Shown one piece after another: positions 35,224 through 49,039 of a stretch of 64,000 nt of DNA. The translations under genes and the position numbers were made by a program. Origin of the DNA: Paragonimus westermani. Its lineage: Eukaryota; Platyhelminthes; Trematoda; Plagiorchiida; Troglotrematidae. The stretch spans positions 62,001-126,000 of the forward strand of contig QNGE01001307.1 of the NCBI GenBank assembly GCA_008508345.1. The letters are read 5' to 3'. Each line of letters opens with the position of its first letter. Within the stretch, counting starts at the first letter, position 1. The notes under the pieces were generated by a model. The model made no database searches and was not told the DNA's origin. It was given only the letters and a program-made list of their open reading frames with translations.

Positions 35224-38200
35224 TTTGTCCAGAAGATTAACTACTCACTTCTACTTGTGTTTTCCATTACACCCTTTTTGTGGTGATTGACATTATGCAA
35301 TTATTTAATTTGAATGGTGTGATTTAGTTACAGTCAGGCAAACCGACGCATGTGAAATCTACCGTGTACACTATTGTGGCTTTGATGCAACCACAATCCG
35401 TAGTTGCAGCAAGTCTACACTCATGTTGATTATCTCGGATTTCCAGACCAAATGGAAAAAAGCGATGTTAACTTTAAGTCAACCCAAAGCCCGATATTGC
35501 TGAGCGCAACGGAGATAAAACTGAAGTGTGGGCTGGATCACGCTCAACTTGAAATAGACTAGCCAAACTGTGTGGTGCGTGCAAGTCTCCGAGTTCATTT
35601 CAATCAATAATGCGCCCAGCACACATACCACGAGAAGGATCTTTATACACCGACATTATTATATACAACCAAAAGGCATGCCAATTGGCCCTGAAAGATT
35701 CTTACGCTCTGGATTCTCTTGAAACTTTCTGATTCCACATTCTTGATACAGCAGTTCCAAAGCCCCACGTGGCTATGACCGATGTGTAAGTTACGTAATT
35801 CTCATCAGGGTGGGTCGGCCATGGCCTCCACAGCTAGACATGCTGATTGTGGTAATTTGTGATGCGCATTTGACTCGTGGCCGAGCGAACAGGCGTGTTG
35901 GCTCGTAGCGCAAGCAATGTCGATTCAGTTCTTTATTTAGACTACATCTACCTGGTGATTGCAAACCAAAAAGATATCGTCGTGAAGTATCGGTTAATCC
36001 GTCAGCAGCAAGAAACACCATAACATTTTAGTGTTCAAGACTTGGATCTAAGCGTACGGCTTTTTACTCCATTTCTAGAATTCGGAATGGACAAGAAGTG
36101 AGACTCCATTCACCGGTAAATTCACACTTCAAACATCTGGAAGTAGATGGACGACAAAATCTCCCTCAGAACAAAAGGTTGCTAGGCTTTGCCCGCCGAA
36201 AGCATCATTTGTTCTCCTCAGGATTCATAACAAGACAATTGTTTTGTCGAATCCTGCCTCAGATTAATGCGTTTACGTACATTTTGAAGTAGCTGACAGA
36301 TTAATGAGCCAAGCCTGAAATCGTCAAACATGTGCCTTTTTGACTCAACTAACGGCAGGTGATTTGCTACCATTTCTCAACTTGAAACAAAAAATGTGCA
36401 GTAAGCAAACCCATATGGGACAGTAAATAATACTTACTATTCAACTCAAATTTGATAATTTCGAAGAGCACGAATTTTAGGATTTGATGCCTGGTTTCGG
36501 GGTCTGAAATATTCCATTTACTCTCGCGGAATCACACCGGGGTTGGTTAAAATCGGAAATTTTTACGGGGATATCCTTCCGCACCCTCGATGTTCACGCA
36601 CAGTATGTTGCAAAACTTCCTTGTCAGATTACTGCCTATCTCAAGTGACTTCACGAAATACTTCTGTATTACACCTTCTAGCCCCTTCTATTTGCCCTAA
36701 AACATTCGGATCGATGATCGATTTCGTAACCTTATAGCGATTTCACGAGTAATTATTTGTGAGCACACACAGGGTCAGCTTCAGCTGACTGATTGTGAGT
36801 GCCTCAGCAGACGACAAGAATCTTGGAGTAGATTGACATACTAGGATGATGAACAGACAGGCTGGGTCGACAAAGTGACTGGTGGTTAAGACGTGTCTGA
36901 CATCAGCTCTTTGCATATTTCAACAAAGCAGCTGTTAATCGACAACTTGGACTTCTTCACCAGGTTAAGCAAGTGTTTCCCCTTCTGACGATTAAGCACC
37001 TCTTGGTTCTGTCTGCCCGACCTCCTCCAAATTTACGTATAAATTGTTAGATACAGTGTGAGGCGGCACCGAAAGACTGATCTCGTTTTACCAAAGGCAC
37101 TGGTAATTTCTGGGTGCCAGCTGACAAAAGGAATTCGACTGCGGTGTACGTTCGTTTAATCGATTCCATTGCTTTTACGTATTTTGAAGCATAGTGTAAT
37201 CTACTTTTCTTACAGTGACAACCATTTTGGATAATGGTTATGGTGTACTTTGTTGTTATGTGAACCTTTTGAGGGTACCACTGGATTACAGTGGGGACAT
37301 GATCACGTTTACTTTCTCCACAAAACAGTTCCATGTGCCGCTTCTTCTTGCTCGTGTGAATAGTATATTCACTAGTGCATGTCTATGATAGAGCGGCGTA
37401 AAACTACTATGGTTCAGGTGTTGACCGGATCACGTGAATAATTAGAGTCGTCGTTCTGGTGGGCAATCTTCAGCCTCAAACTCATACTCCAACTTCAGGT
37501 TGATATGATAATTAATTTAGTACCGTTCCAAGCTCTCAGAAATAATCTATTGTTTCATGCAGCGGGATATTTTTGAACCGGGGCTGAACGTTTACGGAGA
37601 ACATAAACTAATTGACAGCGTTGATTTTCCTTAAGTCGCTGATCGACTGAAAAGGCTGTTAAGTAAAATACGTCTGAGAGTTGTGTTTTAACGAAGTTAG
37701 AATGGTGACTGACCAGAATGCTAGTTCACGGCATGAAGGATTTACCATCGTCAGAAGAGACCTAAATGACAGTTCAGGGTTGCGCTTCTTGAAGAGGTCA
37801 CAGGGTTGAGATGTCAATGAACTACACTGCTCGAGAGCTACGTCTGACAATTAATCAGCTATTCATAATTGTAATATAAGTCGGAGTTATCGTCCGATTC
37901 AACCACAAAAACGTTTACTCATCTTGAACCGTTGGCTGGCTGATCGAGATGCGCTTGTGAAGCAAAACCTTTCAGTGTGTACTTCCGGGTTCTGGAAACG
38001 TGGGCGTCGATTGAGATTTGATCGCAACAATACTGTCTGGGGTTGTCTATTAATGGAAACGGTTGGCTGGACCTTGCGGATGTCCAAACGGTTCAGCTGC
38101 GTGCGTCTGGGCAGAGACAAACTCATGTTTGGTGTTTAACTATTCACCTAATGGATGACTATTGATTTCACTGTGAAAAACGATTGTAGACAACTAACGC

Positions 38201-40020
38201 AAGTGGACACTGAGTACGTGGTGTCAGAATGGGAGTAGTACTAAATGCAAAATTGTCAACAACAAAAGAGGATAATGAAACGTTGAGTTGCGCTAAAAAG
38301 CTGAAGGTTGAGAATAATGTTCATCTGCGTCCAACACCACTCAAATATGATTATAGCAGCCATAAACGCATACAATCTTTCCCACTGTTACTTATCAAAG
38401 TGCTTACTATATTCTGATTTTGGACACTCGCTAAACCTTGCCCTTAGAGACTATTCTTATTCAATACACAAGATGAAGTTTAGTGTTGATCACCGTGTAT
38501 ATAATTTATGGAAGCATAACGAACTCACCTGTTTAAACCTTCCGGTGTAAGAGTTTGTGAATGGAGCTGTTTTTTCTCGGTTGATAGACAATTAGAACGG
38601 AAAGGGACGTTATTGGCTTATCAGTAGGTGTTACTTTGTAGATTGCTACACCTTTTATCAAAGGGATTGGAAGGAACATGCCTTACTCACAAGCAAGTGT
38701 AACTGTTTGCTAGCCTATTATAATTCGGTCTTTAGTAATATAGTATCAATGTCCCAATAGTACGTTTTCACACGAGAACGTTTACAAGAATTCAGAACCC
38801 AGCTATAGGAAAGCTATACGCTAATAATGGATTCTATCAAAGTGAAACTGGAGTCCAGTATTTCTCACTGGAAGGGTTTGACTTTTAAGAGCGTCACTTC
38901 AGCATCAGCAATATTCAGTTGAACGGGATGGATACGCTGTACAACCTAAGTCGAGACGGACCTCATCGCGTGGACACAAACAAGCAGCACACTAATGCAC
39001 GAACAAAGTCCACCCGGAGAAGTCTTTGAATATTGCCTTTCTATTATTGTATGATTCGCAGTTGTTTAGCCCCAGTGATCGATAGGTCTTAGGCTGTTGT
39101 TTTAGTACACATCGGTCAGAATTCTTCCTGTTTGGAAAACGGAAAAAAATACAGTTTGGCCATTATGTCGTAAAGAAGGTGGTCATATCAGATTGTTACT
39201 GTATCAGCAGTGAACGTTGTGCAGTGATTCATACAAGAGGTTCTTAGTGTTACTGCGGTCATCATAGCTTCGGTGACCGTGTTATATGGCATGACATTCA
39301 TTATCGGGTGTAAGTATGTAGCAGTCGCTAGTTTCTGTTGAGTAGGAAGCGTGCAAGTTCATGTAAATGTTAGGGAGAGAGTTGTTTACCTATTCCGCGA
39401 ATCGAAAGTAGTGTAGTGTAATTTTCTGGAAATATTACTCGTTGACTGTAGGCCGTAGAAATTTCATGGTTTATCTTGGTGACCTTGAGTGTACATTCCT
39501 GTCAACGTTGTGCAGTGTATTGAAGGAATTGTGGCATATGAACTCCCTGTAACAAGGTGTAGAGTATACAATGCGCGTGCTAGTAAGCGTCAACCAAGAG
39601 TTACGAACTACCCCAGCTTAAATTTGAGTCCGGGTTTTGTTGTCACAACTTCCTGGCGTTCTTTTGAGCTGCCCCCACTGTCTTCCTTTTGTGGTCACCG
39701 TTGTGTTGAGCTTTGGGTTTCAACAATTGAAGTGGACGCCACTGTGGACTAAAAGCAGTGCAAATAACGTTTATCAGCACACTGATGTCGGTGGCCGAAA
39801 TGGACATTTTCGTCTAATATAGAAATTTGGAGCGACGGATTATACTGACTAAACAGTAGTACACCTCCAATACTCATCAGTGGCCTTGGTGGATTCGAAC
39901 GTGAACTGCTTGGGAAATCTTGTTTGGATGATCAGTCTACTGGAGCATTTGATGGAAACCATGTGTGACAGTTGGTTGTGTGTGTAACAGAGCCCAAGTT
40001 TAAAACTTTCCACCTGTGAT
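35224..40020. other. Intergenic or intronic DNA, no proven gene
   Basis: Only short frames on both strands were seen, with no convincing splice context or recognisable domain and no clear repeat. Confidence 0.45.
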
Positions 40021-40023
40021 ATT

Positions 40024-40105
40024 GGCTACGTAGCTCAGCTGGTTGAGCGCTTGCCATCTTCGGGGATGCTGTTTTTGCCGCCGATTCGAATCTATCGGCA
40101 GCTTA
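40024..40105 (+). repeat. tRNA-derived SINE-like unit with intact D and T arms
   Basis: TAGCTCAGCTGGTTGAGC forms a D arm (GCTC/GAGC) and includes the A box. GCCGATTCGAATCTATCGGC forms a 6-bp T arm around the B-box core. The acceptor and anticodon stems do not pair, so this is a tRNA-derived SINE head or pseudogene, not a working tRNA. Confidence 0.65.
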
Positions 40106-41999
40106 GATTTTCCACCATTGAATCTTCTCTAAATTGCTTAAACATTAAAAATCGGAGTAAGAATAAAATTAACCGTTACTGGAGATTCCAATACTTACCA
40201 CCATTCTCTGAAACTGATCAACGACGTGTGGTTGATACGCCTAACAGCTGTTGAGAACGATAAAATTCACTTTCCTACTTGTCTTCGCTATCACTTCGGT
40301 TCTAAGTCGTTAGGCCCATATTACAGATGGAACTAAGTAGTAACCATTTAGGATGCATGCATTTCGAAAAACACAAAATTAGTACTTGCAGTCGGACACC
40401 GTGCATTTCTTTATGCCAACAAAAATGGTCTATCCGAAGAGACGGGCTTCCGCAGTGACTGTCACTTCCAACAACTAGTCACTGCAATTTCTTCCTGTCT
40501 GTCCGTTACAATTATAAATAATTCTGTGGAACGTTGCTCGATTGTTTGTCGTTAACCGTCTGCCAGGGTTGTATCAGAATTCCTAAAACGTTATTCCGGT
40601 TATAACCATGCGACTTACCGCTCAATTCGAAAAAGATGTTATTTGAAGAGGTTTATGCTACCAGATGTCAGTGTAACCTCCTAACTAACCGTAGGTGGGA
40701 TTGTTGAGGCTTTAAGGTGAAGCAACTTTGATCGACAACCATGTTGAAATAGTCCTATTAGGTTTCGAGAAGGATACTGCTAACCGGTTAACTGAGAACT
40801 TGTTAAACGCGTGGATCAATGGATATCGAGAAGTGGTTGACCTGGCAGATACCTTATGAAAGTTTGTCCAACGAAGTAGCTTGCGGTCATTGTCTTGCTC
40901 GGTTGATAGTTTGTCTAAGTTTCATGAGTAGATTAACCTTTGTTTTGAGTAAAGTGCAGGAAACGGTCTGAATTACGATATCTGTAAGTATATTTACACA
41001 GACCAAGGTAGAACCAAACACTTGATGGTCTTGATTCATGAACAGTTATGCTCTGCTCATACTAGCTACCCTCGGTTCCTAATCAACAACTGGGTCTGAA
41101 GCGCAAAACAATATTCTGGTATTGTGTCCGGAGCTTATGTTGAGAACAATGTGTTAGGACCACTGTGAGAGACAGAAGTAAGCTGATACAAATTAACCCA
41201 CTGGAATGAACGTCAGCAGCAACTTTTCAGCAGCCTGCTCTTTTGTTGAAGCTCAATTTGTTCCCAGTGTGTTAAACATAACCATTCTCCGTATGTGGCG
41301 CATTTATTAGCATAAGACATAACTGACACTATGCTAGGCAGAAACAGATTTTGGTGGCGCCAACATCAGGTCAGAAATGCTGAATTGAAGAATAAGTGAA
41401 GAAGGATGAACGTTAATTTGCAGTGCAATGACCAACAGGATCGGGCAATCGACCAATCCTTGTTAAGCTAACTGAGTTTCGTAATAGCCCTTCCGATGGA
41501 GACAAAAGAAAAGCGAGACAAGGTATTGAGTGGACAAAATACAACGAGAACTACTCATACGCATATATAACGGGGCTTTGAAATCCTCCATTCTCATCTA
41601 ATCTCACAGTGTTCAAAGCTGCTGAGGGTTGGAGAAAAAACACAAGGCAATCAGACAATGACGAGTCAAGAGTTAGGAAACCTTTGATCTTCCAGGTGAC
41701 CACGACTGGTAACAGTCTCCCGTTAGGTTAAAGTGTGGGCGATCATCCACGTCTTTGATTGGAAGTGCCCTCAAACATGTCATTGAATCGTAGTCAATAA
41801 CTAGTCTCCTTATGTTGCTCTGTTTATGATTCTTCACGCACTTTCACCGAATATCGTTGATTGTTATTCATTAACTTAATCATTTTGCGAACTTGTGTTA
41901 TGTAAGTTTGACACCAGTCACAACGAATCACGGTTGTCACATTCATATAGAACCTTCGGTTAACACCGTTCAAGAAGTATTAAACAGAAGTTTCAGCTT

Positions 42000-42075
42000 T
42001 GTTAGAACTCGTTAGGAGGGTGAATCCTTGCCACGACCGAAACGTAAATACTGGCCACCCGTTCACGAGTGAAAT
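42000..42075 (-). repeat. SINE-like body fragment
   Basis: CTCGTTAGGAGGGTGAATCCTTGCCACGACCGA is closely similar to CTCGTTAGCAAGGCGTAATTTCCCACGACCGA at about 49.43-49.46 kb, the segment next to the tRNA-like head there. A shorter match (ACCTCGTTAGC) occurs at about 16.14 kb. Confidence 0.45.
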
Positions 42076-43904
42076 ATGTATCCCATTGCGCCATTAACCC
42101 CTTACTGTAACACACAGATCAGCCGCTTCTGCTCTGACTGTCCATAGCACTTTTGGCCCGGATCTGGAGTTATATGGAGGCACCGGGGAACAGCGTTCTT
42201 CCGATGAGGGGTTCGAACAGCAGTCCTGAAAGGAGAAACAATACGAACAAGCATGAGCCGAAGGCCCAGTAAGCCTTGCAAATGACACACAAACGCAAAC
42301 TAAAACGGCACCGACAAGACAACAGCACGCCCCGTTACACAACTTAAATTCAATCCGTGCGCACTCGCTGTTTTCGGTTGCGAGTCCTGAAGTGGTAACC
42401 GTTACACTTACCAGCCATGACCGAATCGTCACTTGCATCACACTGACAATGGGTGTGTACTAAATTACCGATCTGACCACTATCGAGACCAGTCGTAACC
42501 CGAGCCATCGAACACTCCGGAAGACAACTTTGAACAGGAACCTATACGTGAACCAGTCACCTCCGATACAGACTGAATAAAGACATGTTGTAGCTAGTTA
42601 ATTAGACGGCTGCAATAGATAGAGAATGTACTATACAGTAATTATTAATCATGCCTGTAGAACTCGTCACTATAATTGCATCAATCTATTTTGACATGAA
42701 TTTCACTTCTGTTGTACGCCTGAACGATGAGGAATCCAGCAAATAATGATGAGAGTGGAAGAGTTTCTTTCAACCAAAATGCCCGTTTTTAATAAAAAAT
42801 TTCAATGGTTGTCTGAACAGTGGATAAATAAGGTGTTAATGTGAAAGCGGTATTTCGAATAAAATTGTGTTTGAAACGAGGAGACCATGGGGAGGAAACT
42901 ATGTCACCGAACGTGGAAAGTATGTAGAACGTATGTGGAAGCTAAGAAGGGACACTCGAATTCCAATCCAACATAAAACAAGCCCCATCTTAATGCAATT
43001 CAGCCCCTTCCCTTGGTTTCCTCATTTATCACCTACGGCCAAAACGTCAGTAAATTCCTATCCTTCTATGTGGCCGTTGGGTTGACACTCTTCGTTAATC
43101 TCCAGCTTAACGACGCAGGCTGTGATTTTATTTTTGTGATGAATATTACAGTGGATTTGTACTCTACGATATAGCCACATCGTCGAGTAGATCAGTCAGC
43201 TTTGATCTAGGTCATATGTGTTCATCTTTGTAAGCCACTATGAGCAGAACATGCATGTGTTGTTCACTCTTAGACAAACTAAAGAGCAGGATAATTTCCA
43301 GCAGCCAAGCACCGTAAGGCACATACTGTATTCTGAACACTGATATACCAAACAAATAGTCCGGGCCAGCATGCCCTAACTAACTGCCTCAGGCCGGGCA
43401 TTCAAAAGGGTATGACTCCAGCAATCTACTGACTGCACCTTTATGTACGTGCACACGACTCTCGGTGTTGATTGGACTGGAGCGTCATTAAAGGAGTCTA
43501 ATACTATTGATGAAAACAGATGTACAGTGAGACGATAACCGTTTATTTAATCTTTTCAGTCATGAACGTAAAACATTAGGTTATTTAAAATATGCGAGCA
43601 CTTCGTTTGTTCCAAAGCGGTGAACTCAAAACGTGAGACCAAACTTAGTTTATATACATCTACAGACTTTGAAGTGGCTTTATCAATAACAGCTCCTAAT
43701 AGCTAAGAATTATGGATAAATCTGCGGTTGCTGTGAACACAGCACTGTTCGTTCACTGAGATCATGTGGAGTTTATGTTTGTGACTTCATCATTTTACCT
43801 ATCATCGCCTGCATACAAAATCGCTTAACGTGGCCAACAAAGTAAGCGAACTCATTTCCGGTGACACTGCACGTAGTAGAAATGACTATTCATTCCGAGC
43901 TCAA

Positions 43905-44480
43905 CATTCTCCAACACTGTTGACTCTGTTCATCTTGAGTATCTTGTGGTGCAGCCCTGGTTGTCCTTCAACTCTTGTCTTCACCATGCTTCCGATGTTC
44001 TCAAATGGATTCAATATTGGTGCCAGTCGTAACAGTTGTCTTCCATTATAACACTCTTCGGCAAACATACTCCAAATCAATGTGACACGGTGCGTTGTCG
44101 TATATCAGTACCAATTCTGACGTAAATGTAATTTTCTTCATCTGACCTAGCAAATCTCGCACCGATCCCTCCCACTCGTTGATGCTATACGTTCTTCGTA
44201 TAGCTCACTATCAGGCTTGATGTCGCTGTTTAAATCAAATAAAGATTACTGCCTTGGCTGTTCGTTAGAGAAGCACACGCCCACATTCATTCTGATGAAC
44301 GTTCTACTGAACTCGTGCAGAACAACTTCAAGTTCGTCTCATCAGTCCAGCAAATATGCTTGGAATTTGCATAACACTCCATCGGTCGGCAAGCAAACGG
44401 TCCTGATTCTCATTTAAGGTCATGATAAGAGGTATTTGACAATTTCTTGACAGTTGCGTGATGACCGTCCAAGTGTCGGC
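43905..44480 (-). mobile_element. Tc1/mariner-IS630-type transposase relic
   Basis: On the - strand, in three frames, the DDE domain can be followed: TDETNLKLFC (first Asp) near 44.33 kb; WEGSVRDLLGQMKK then LVLIYDNAPCH (second Asp) near 44.1 kb; and LAPILNPFENIGSMVKTRVE (Asn-Pro-x-Glu end of the domain, last acidic residue) near 44.0 kb. These are the landmarks of the DDE_3 (IS630/Tc1) superfamily, a cut-and-paste transposase. Stops and frame changes separate the pieces, so it is inactive. Terminal inverted repeats were not identified. Confidence 0.82.
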
Positions 44481-44962
44481 TGATCGATTTGTCCATAAAT
44501 CCCTCTTAAACTGATACGCAACATTAAAATGTGCGGTCTAGTCACTGGGCTCAGGGAACTCTATTCAAGCAACATATTAATATGTGAATCCGTTAGAATC
44601 TTGCTAAACACGATGAGGGGTGCAATCCACATGGCGCCAATTGCAAGCGGTATGGCAATTGACTCCGTTCAACAAAGCAACCGCGAGCCAGGTATCGCTG
44701 CTCACTGATGCCTTCAAAATATATCTGCATGTTTTTGGAATGATGCCAGCGTATTTGCTTCCACTAATTATGTATGCACGAGAGGCAATAAAAGTGTTTT
44801 CACAAGCTGGTTCACTCTAACATTACACCTAGAAGTCTACGATAATCCCACACCTCACCCTCATGGGATTTAAGACCCACGGACACTTTTAACCATTCAC
44901 AACCTTTTACCGGTCAAAGGACCCATTACGGTCCGCAGATGATCTGTACTCAAATTTGATTG

Positions 44963-46672
44963 CTAATCCCGTTCTTGGTTGGCAAAGCCGTTGACACCCG
45001 TCGAATCACCCATACCACTTCCTCGGTCACAGTATCCAATGCAAAGTATACTAGTAGAGGGTGGTTGTCCCTTCAAGTTAGTTGAACCAGCCACATTCTT
45101 GCCGTCGTGTCCAAGATTCTTAAGTGGAAATTCTAATGCAACAAAGTGAAGTGTTTTGGCAGGTAAAGGGAAGTCTTGAGCTCTGAGAGGAAACAAATAT
45201 GCAAAAATTCACAGCTGACGTTCGTCGTGATTCTAATTGGTGTTTGATCTGAATGGGGGTGCATTCCCTGTGCTTGTAGAATTTCAGGAAAATTTAGTAC
45301 GCTGCCTTCACTGGATTTCATTAGTGGTTTAGCAAATGAACATTTGAGTAAGTGTCTCATTTTGTTCACTGAACAACTGTGAACAAATGACTGTCTTTCG
45401 GGTGGAATTTGTGGAACCTTTCTTCCGAAGGCCCATTCTACGGTGTTCACTGCCATAACCGGCCTTAACTAGAAAAACAAAACGCGAGCTTGTCGCTCAT
45501 TGGAAGCAGAATAGCATAATTATCGCACGTTTATCACGAGGGTTGCCTGGAAAGAAAAATAACTTTATTAAAGACATGATCATTATAGGCTAGGTAGCCT
45601 CCCGCTCCAAGCCTAGGAGTCACCTGACATGTATGTATGTCCCGTGACAAGGTTTTAGGATCATTCAACATTTTGTTCACAGTTTCACTGTAGTAGGCCA
45701 CGGTGGCTCCGTTTACCGATTGTGAAAATAAATATGGTTACTGTAAGGTTTGCTATCGAAGAATCAACTGGTAGCAATTGGATAAAAGAGTAGTCAACCG
45801 AATTATCACAAAGAAACCGTGAGACCACGTCCTGTTTGGCCTCCCCCTGATTGATAGTAGGTAGCATATTTTCCGTTCCGCCCTGGAATCTCAGTTTCTC
45901 ACTCCCCACACATGTCTCGTCAGTTTGACTTCGGCTAAGCTCTTCTTGTCTCCGTGTTTCCATTGAGTCTTCTAGGGAGCATTAGATTCTAACATCAAAC
46001 TCTAGTTTTCAACAGATTAAACAATAGAGTTTTTGAGGATTACAGGCAGACCGGTGTTCTGTAAAAATGGTGCTACATTCCTAAATGAAACTTGTGTAGA
46101 AGCACATTACCTTATTCAGATGTGGCGTGGTAACAGTTCATCTGACGTAACGATGAGGAACATGAAAAGTAACTCACCATGCAGTATTTTTCAACTGTTC
46201 ATTTGAAATATATACAGGTAGTCTGCCACGAGTCAGATACTAATGCGTGCTTAATTCTCTCAAAAGTAACACCAGTCCAAGCTTCACAAGTTACGGTGGT
46301 TCAGATTGGCGATATTCCCTTTACTGACATTTGAAGAAGTGAGGTTCTTTCATCCTATGAGATTTCAGATGTTGGCATGTTATTTGAAAATTGATCTTTC
46401 TGTCTTTGGACAACTCAGTCAAGGGTCTATGTGTGTCGTCTGTTTGTATATTTCTTGCATAGGTGTTTAATCTAAGCATCATCTTCGATTGTTAATATTT
46501 GTAAAACATTCAGCACATTGCGTCCATTGATTGCAGAGACGGGGACACACCGATTGTAAATCATCCTCCATCGTACCATCGTCAAAAACATTATATTTAT
46601 CATCGATGACCATCATCGGTGATTTGGGCTGATGGCTGACCGCTACAAAACCGTGTGGGAAATTCAAGTCTT
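44963..46672 (-). CDS. Possible multi-exon gene, unknown product
   Basis: Four open stretches on the - strand lie close together: 46672-46479, 45966-45685, 45473-45211 and 45179-44963, edges approximate. The last two can be joined across a 32-base interval that starts GTGAAT and ends CCTCTCAGAG and preserves the frame. The 45473 stretch begins after a pyrimidine-rich TTTTTCTAG, and the 46672 stretch follows TTTTTCTTGGTTAAG. The products contain no motif I recognise (for example KSPMMVIDDKYNVFDDGTME; VNTVEWAFGRKVPQIPPE; LGHDGKNVAGSTNLKG). Very small introns are known in flatworm genes, but each open stretch is of ordinary chance length here. Confidence 0.22.
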
Positions 46673-46834
46673 AACCAAGAAAAATAAAAGAGAGTAATCG
46701 GGACCCAACTATTAAATATAACTGCGTCTATATCCTAATACTCATAATCAAGATGCAAACATCTCGCGAAATACAACTGGACTATGGTTAGAGTTAAAAT
46801 ATCACCAGTATCTTTACGGTTTTCATTGTCAAAT

Positions 46835-47205
46835 GTCATCATGTGCACGTCCTTCACGGAAACTTAGGCCAAGCAACAACAACGTCCACATTACTGAACC
46901 CGATTAACCACCATCGCACATAACGTCTCCAAACATCAATTCTGTGAGTCATGAGGTCCTAAGCCTTGGAGACAAACCCGACCAACAGTGGCCTACCTTT
47001 AGATGAACGACTTCATTTCTCCACACCGGGTCGTCATCTGTTCACATCGCAAATTGTATTATGCTTTCGACATGTCCGCAAAGGGTCCTAGATGTGACAG
47101 ACGCAAATCTGTCATCACTCGTACATGAGCTATCCATCTAAGTTTGTGTAGACCAAATGATTGAACAAAAAGTACATTTGGCAGTCCCTACCAAATGCTC
47201 CCTGT
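46835..47205 (-). mobile_element. LINE 3' end, probably RTE-type, copy C (degraded)
   Basis: Read on -, with several stops and frame changes, this aligns with copy B at 25.65-25.96 kb. GRDCQ, then LRWIAHVRVMTDLRLSHLGP, a GEMKSFI block, ATVGRVCLQGLGPHDSQN, LETLCAMVVNRVQ and finally VSVKDVHMMT all fall in the same order. It is the most decayed of the three copies and inverted relative to the other two. Confidence 0.78.
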
Positions 47206-49039
47206 GTAACTGTTCCGTTGCTTGCTCAATGATGCCAATTGATTAGAGCGGCTGAACACAGACATCGGTGGTCAACTACCTGAAGACGGTTCACCTTGTT
47301 TATCCTGTGCGGGAAGGTTTCGCCACCCTGAAGTAATATAATCCTCACTGTTGTTTTGTATGCGCGACCCTTTAACCTGAAATAGATGTTACTCTGTCGC
47401 CAGAGTTGTCCTAGACTAGCGTGTTACTCTTTAGACTCAGACGTACACGAATCGCTTTCATTCCCTACTCCTAGCCGCCGATGATACAGCTTCCAAAGTA
47501 AACAAGCCGGTCAACAACCTCCACAGCTTCCATATTCAACATTCCATATTTTTAATCACGCAATTTCGCCGAACCGGCCCTTTAGTCACGTTTTTAGCAT
47601 TTTTGCTTCGAGTAAACAACACGGTAATCCGGATAACCAATCAGTTTGCACCTTTGACATTTCAGTTGTCGCTAATGAAACGGTTCCGCCAGAGAGATGC
47701 AAATGTTTCTGCGTGTGCCTACTATTCCCCGTTATTCTGTTTGTGCATTCAGACTTTTTATTCTAGAAACTATTTTCCAAATCAAAGATATTTCATCTTC
47801 AAACAAATATCTGTGGGTGTAAAATGCACACGACCAAACTTACAATGGAAGTAAATGCATCCTGCCGGAAAACTTTCCGGAATATTGTGATGTCCATTGT
47901 GGTGCATATGGTTAGTAACGTGCGTGAAAGCGGATGTTACACACTATCACCTGCATTAATGGACATTTCTTGAGATGTTTCTTTGGTTCCAAACCCGACA
48001 CTGTGTAACACTGAAATAATGTTCATTAGCATGAAACAATAGTGGTAGATGAGAACAATAAAGACATTTGACACACACGGAAATATACACAACGGAAATA
48101 TACATTTGACATAGAGACCATTGCCAGGAGTAGATGAGAACAAAGCTGTGTCAGTTTTGAAAGCTGAGTAGATAAGATCAAGCAAACTTCTCAGGCGTAA
48201 CAATTCTCACGTCCTCAGTACACACGGGAATGTAACTAATTTTAAAAACAGAAAAATGGCTCATAGGTCGAATGCACTGAGGTACGGAGGAGAAAATTGT
48301 GGACATATGAAGCGTCGTGTTCCCTACCAGCGCTGATTTCATTCAGTGTCCAGTGATTACATCAAGCTTGCAGGTTGTGTTCGAAATGTTTATAAAGCAT
48401 TTTCACATAGTTGTGATTGTAAGGAATAGGGGGTGGATTTAACAGAGGTTTGGTTGGTCGGATGCCTGACCGTTCACCAGGCTTAGCACTCAAGTTGAAA
48501 CGTTTAATCAGTAAGCACACCCAAACCCTGAACATTGCTGATTTCTTCTTGCACGGGGATGAAACGAACGCGGCTCAACCGCCAAGCTGAGCGTAAAAGC
48601 GAACACCTAAAAAATGAAACTGGAGTTTAGCACCGTTCATCAAGATGAATCAGCTAGGTCTACCCGAAACTTGCGAGCCATGGTAAAATGTTATTAACTA
48701 TCTACATGTAACTTAAGAAAACCCGGTTACTTTTCAATATACTTTGGCGGACATACTTCACCTCATCATTTTGCCTTATATTCTTTATCAGACTGAAAGG
48801 TCCCAATTACATTTAAAGCATAATTTTGTAAATAGCATTGAGGGATAATTCAGTAAAATCACCTTCGGATATACCAAAGACATTGCTTTGCTTATTGACA
48901 AGAAGCAAGAAATTTTATTCAGCACAGACAAAATAACGCAAAATTAGTTGCCGATTTCGCATTATTATAAAAGTTTAAGTCAGCCCTATTAAAAACGAGG
49001 AATTTTACTCGAGCTTTCCTCTTATTATAGATCGTCAGC

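Noticed and set aside
37899..38139. Overlapping frames on both strands with many arginines.
   Set aside because: There is no domain, no splice context and no conserved motif; this is the usual pattern of shadow frames.
42094..42441. 115-codon - strand frame with several cysteines.
   Set aside because: It lies over repeat-like and tRNA-like sequence, has no start context, and its composition suggests noncoding DNA.
44310..44350. CTGATGAGACGAAC on the - strand, reminiscent of a hammerhead ribozyme core.
   Set aside because: It is the codon text for TDETN in the transposase. No stem III or cleavage site is present.
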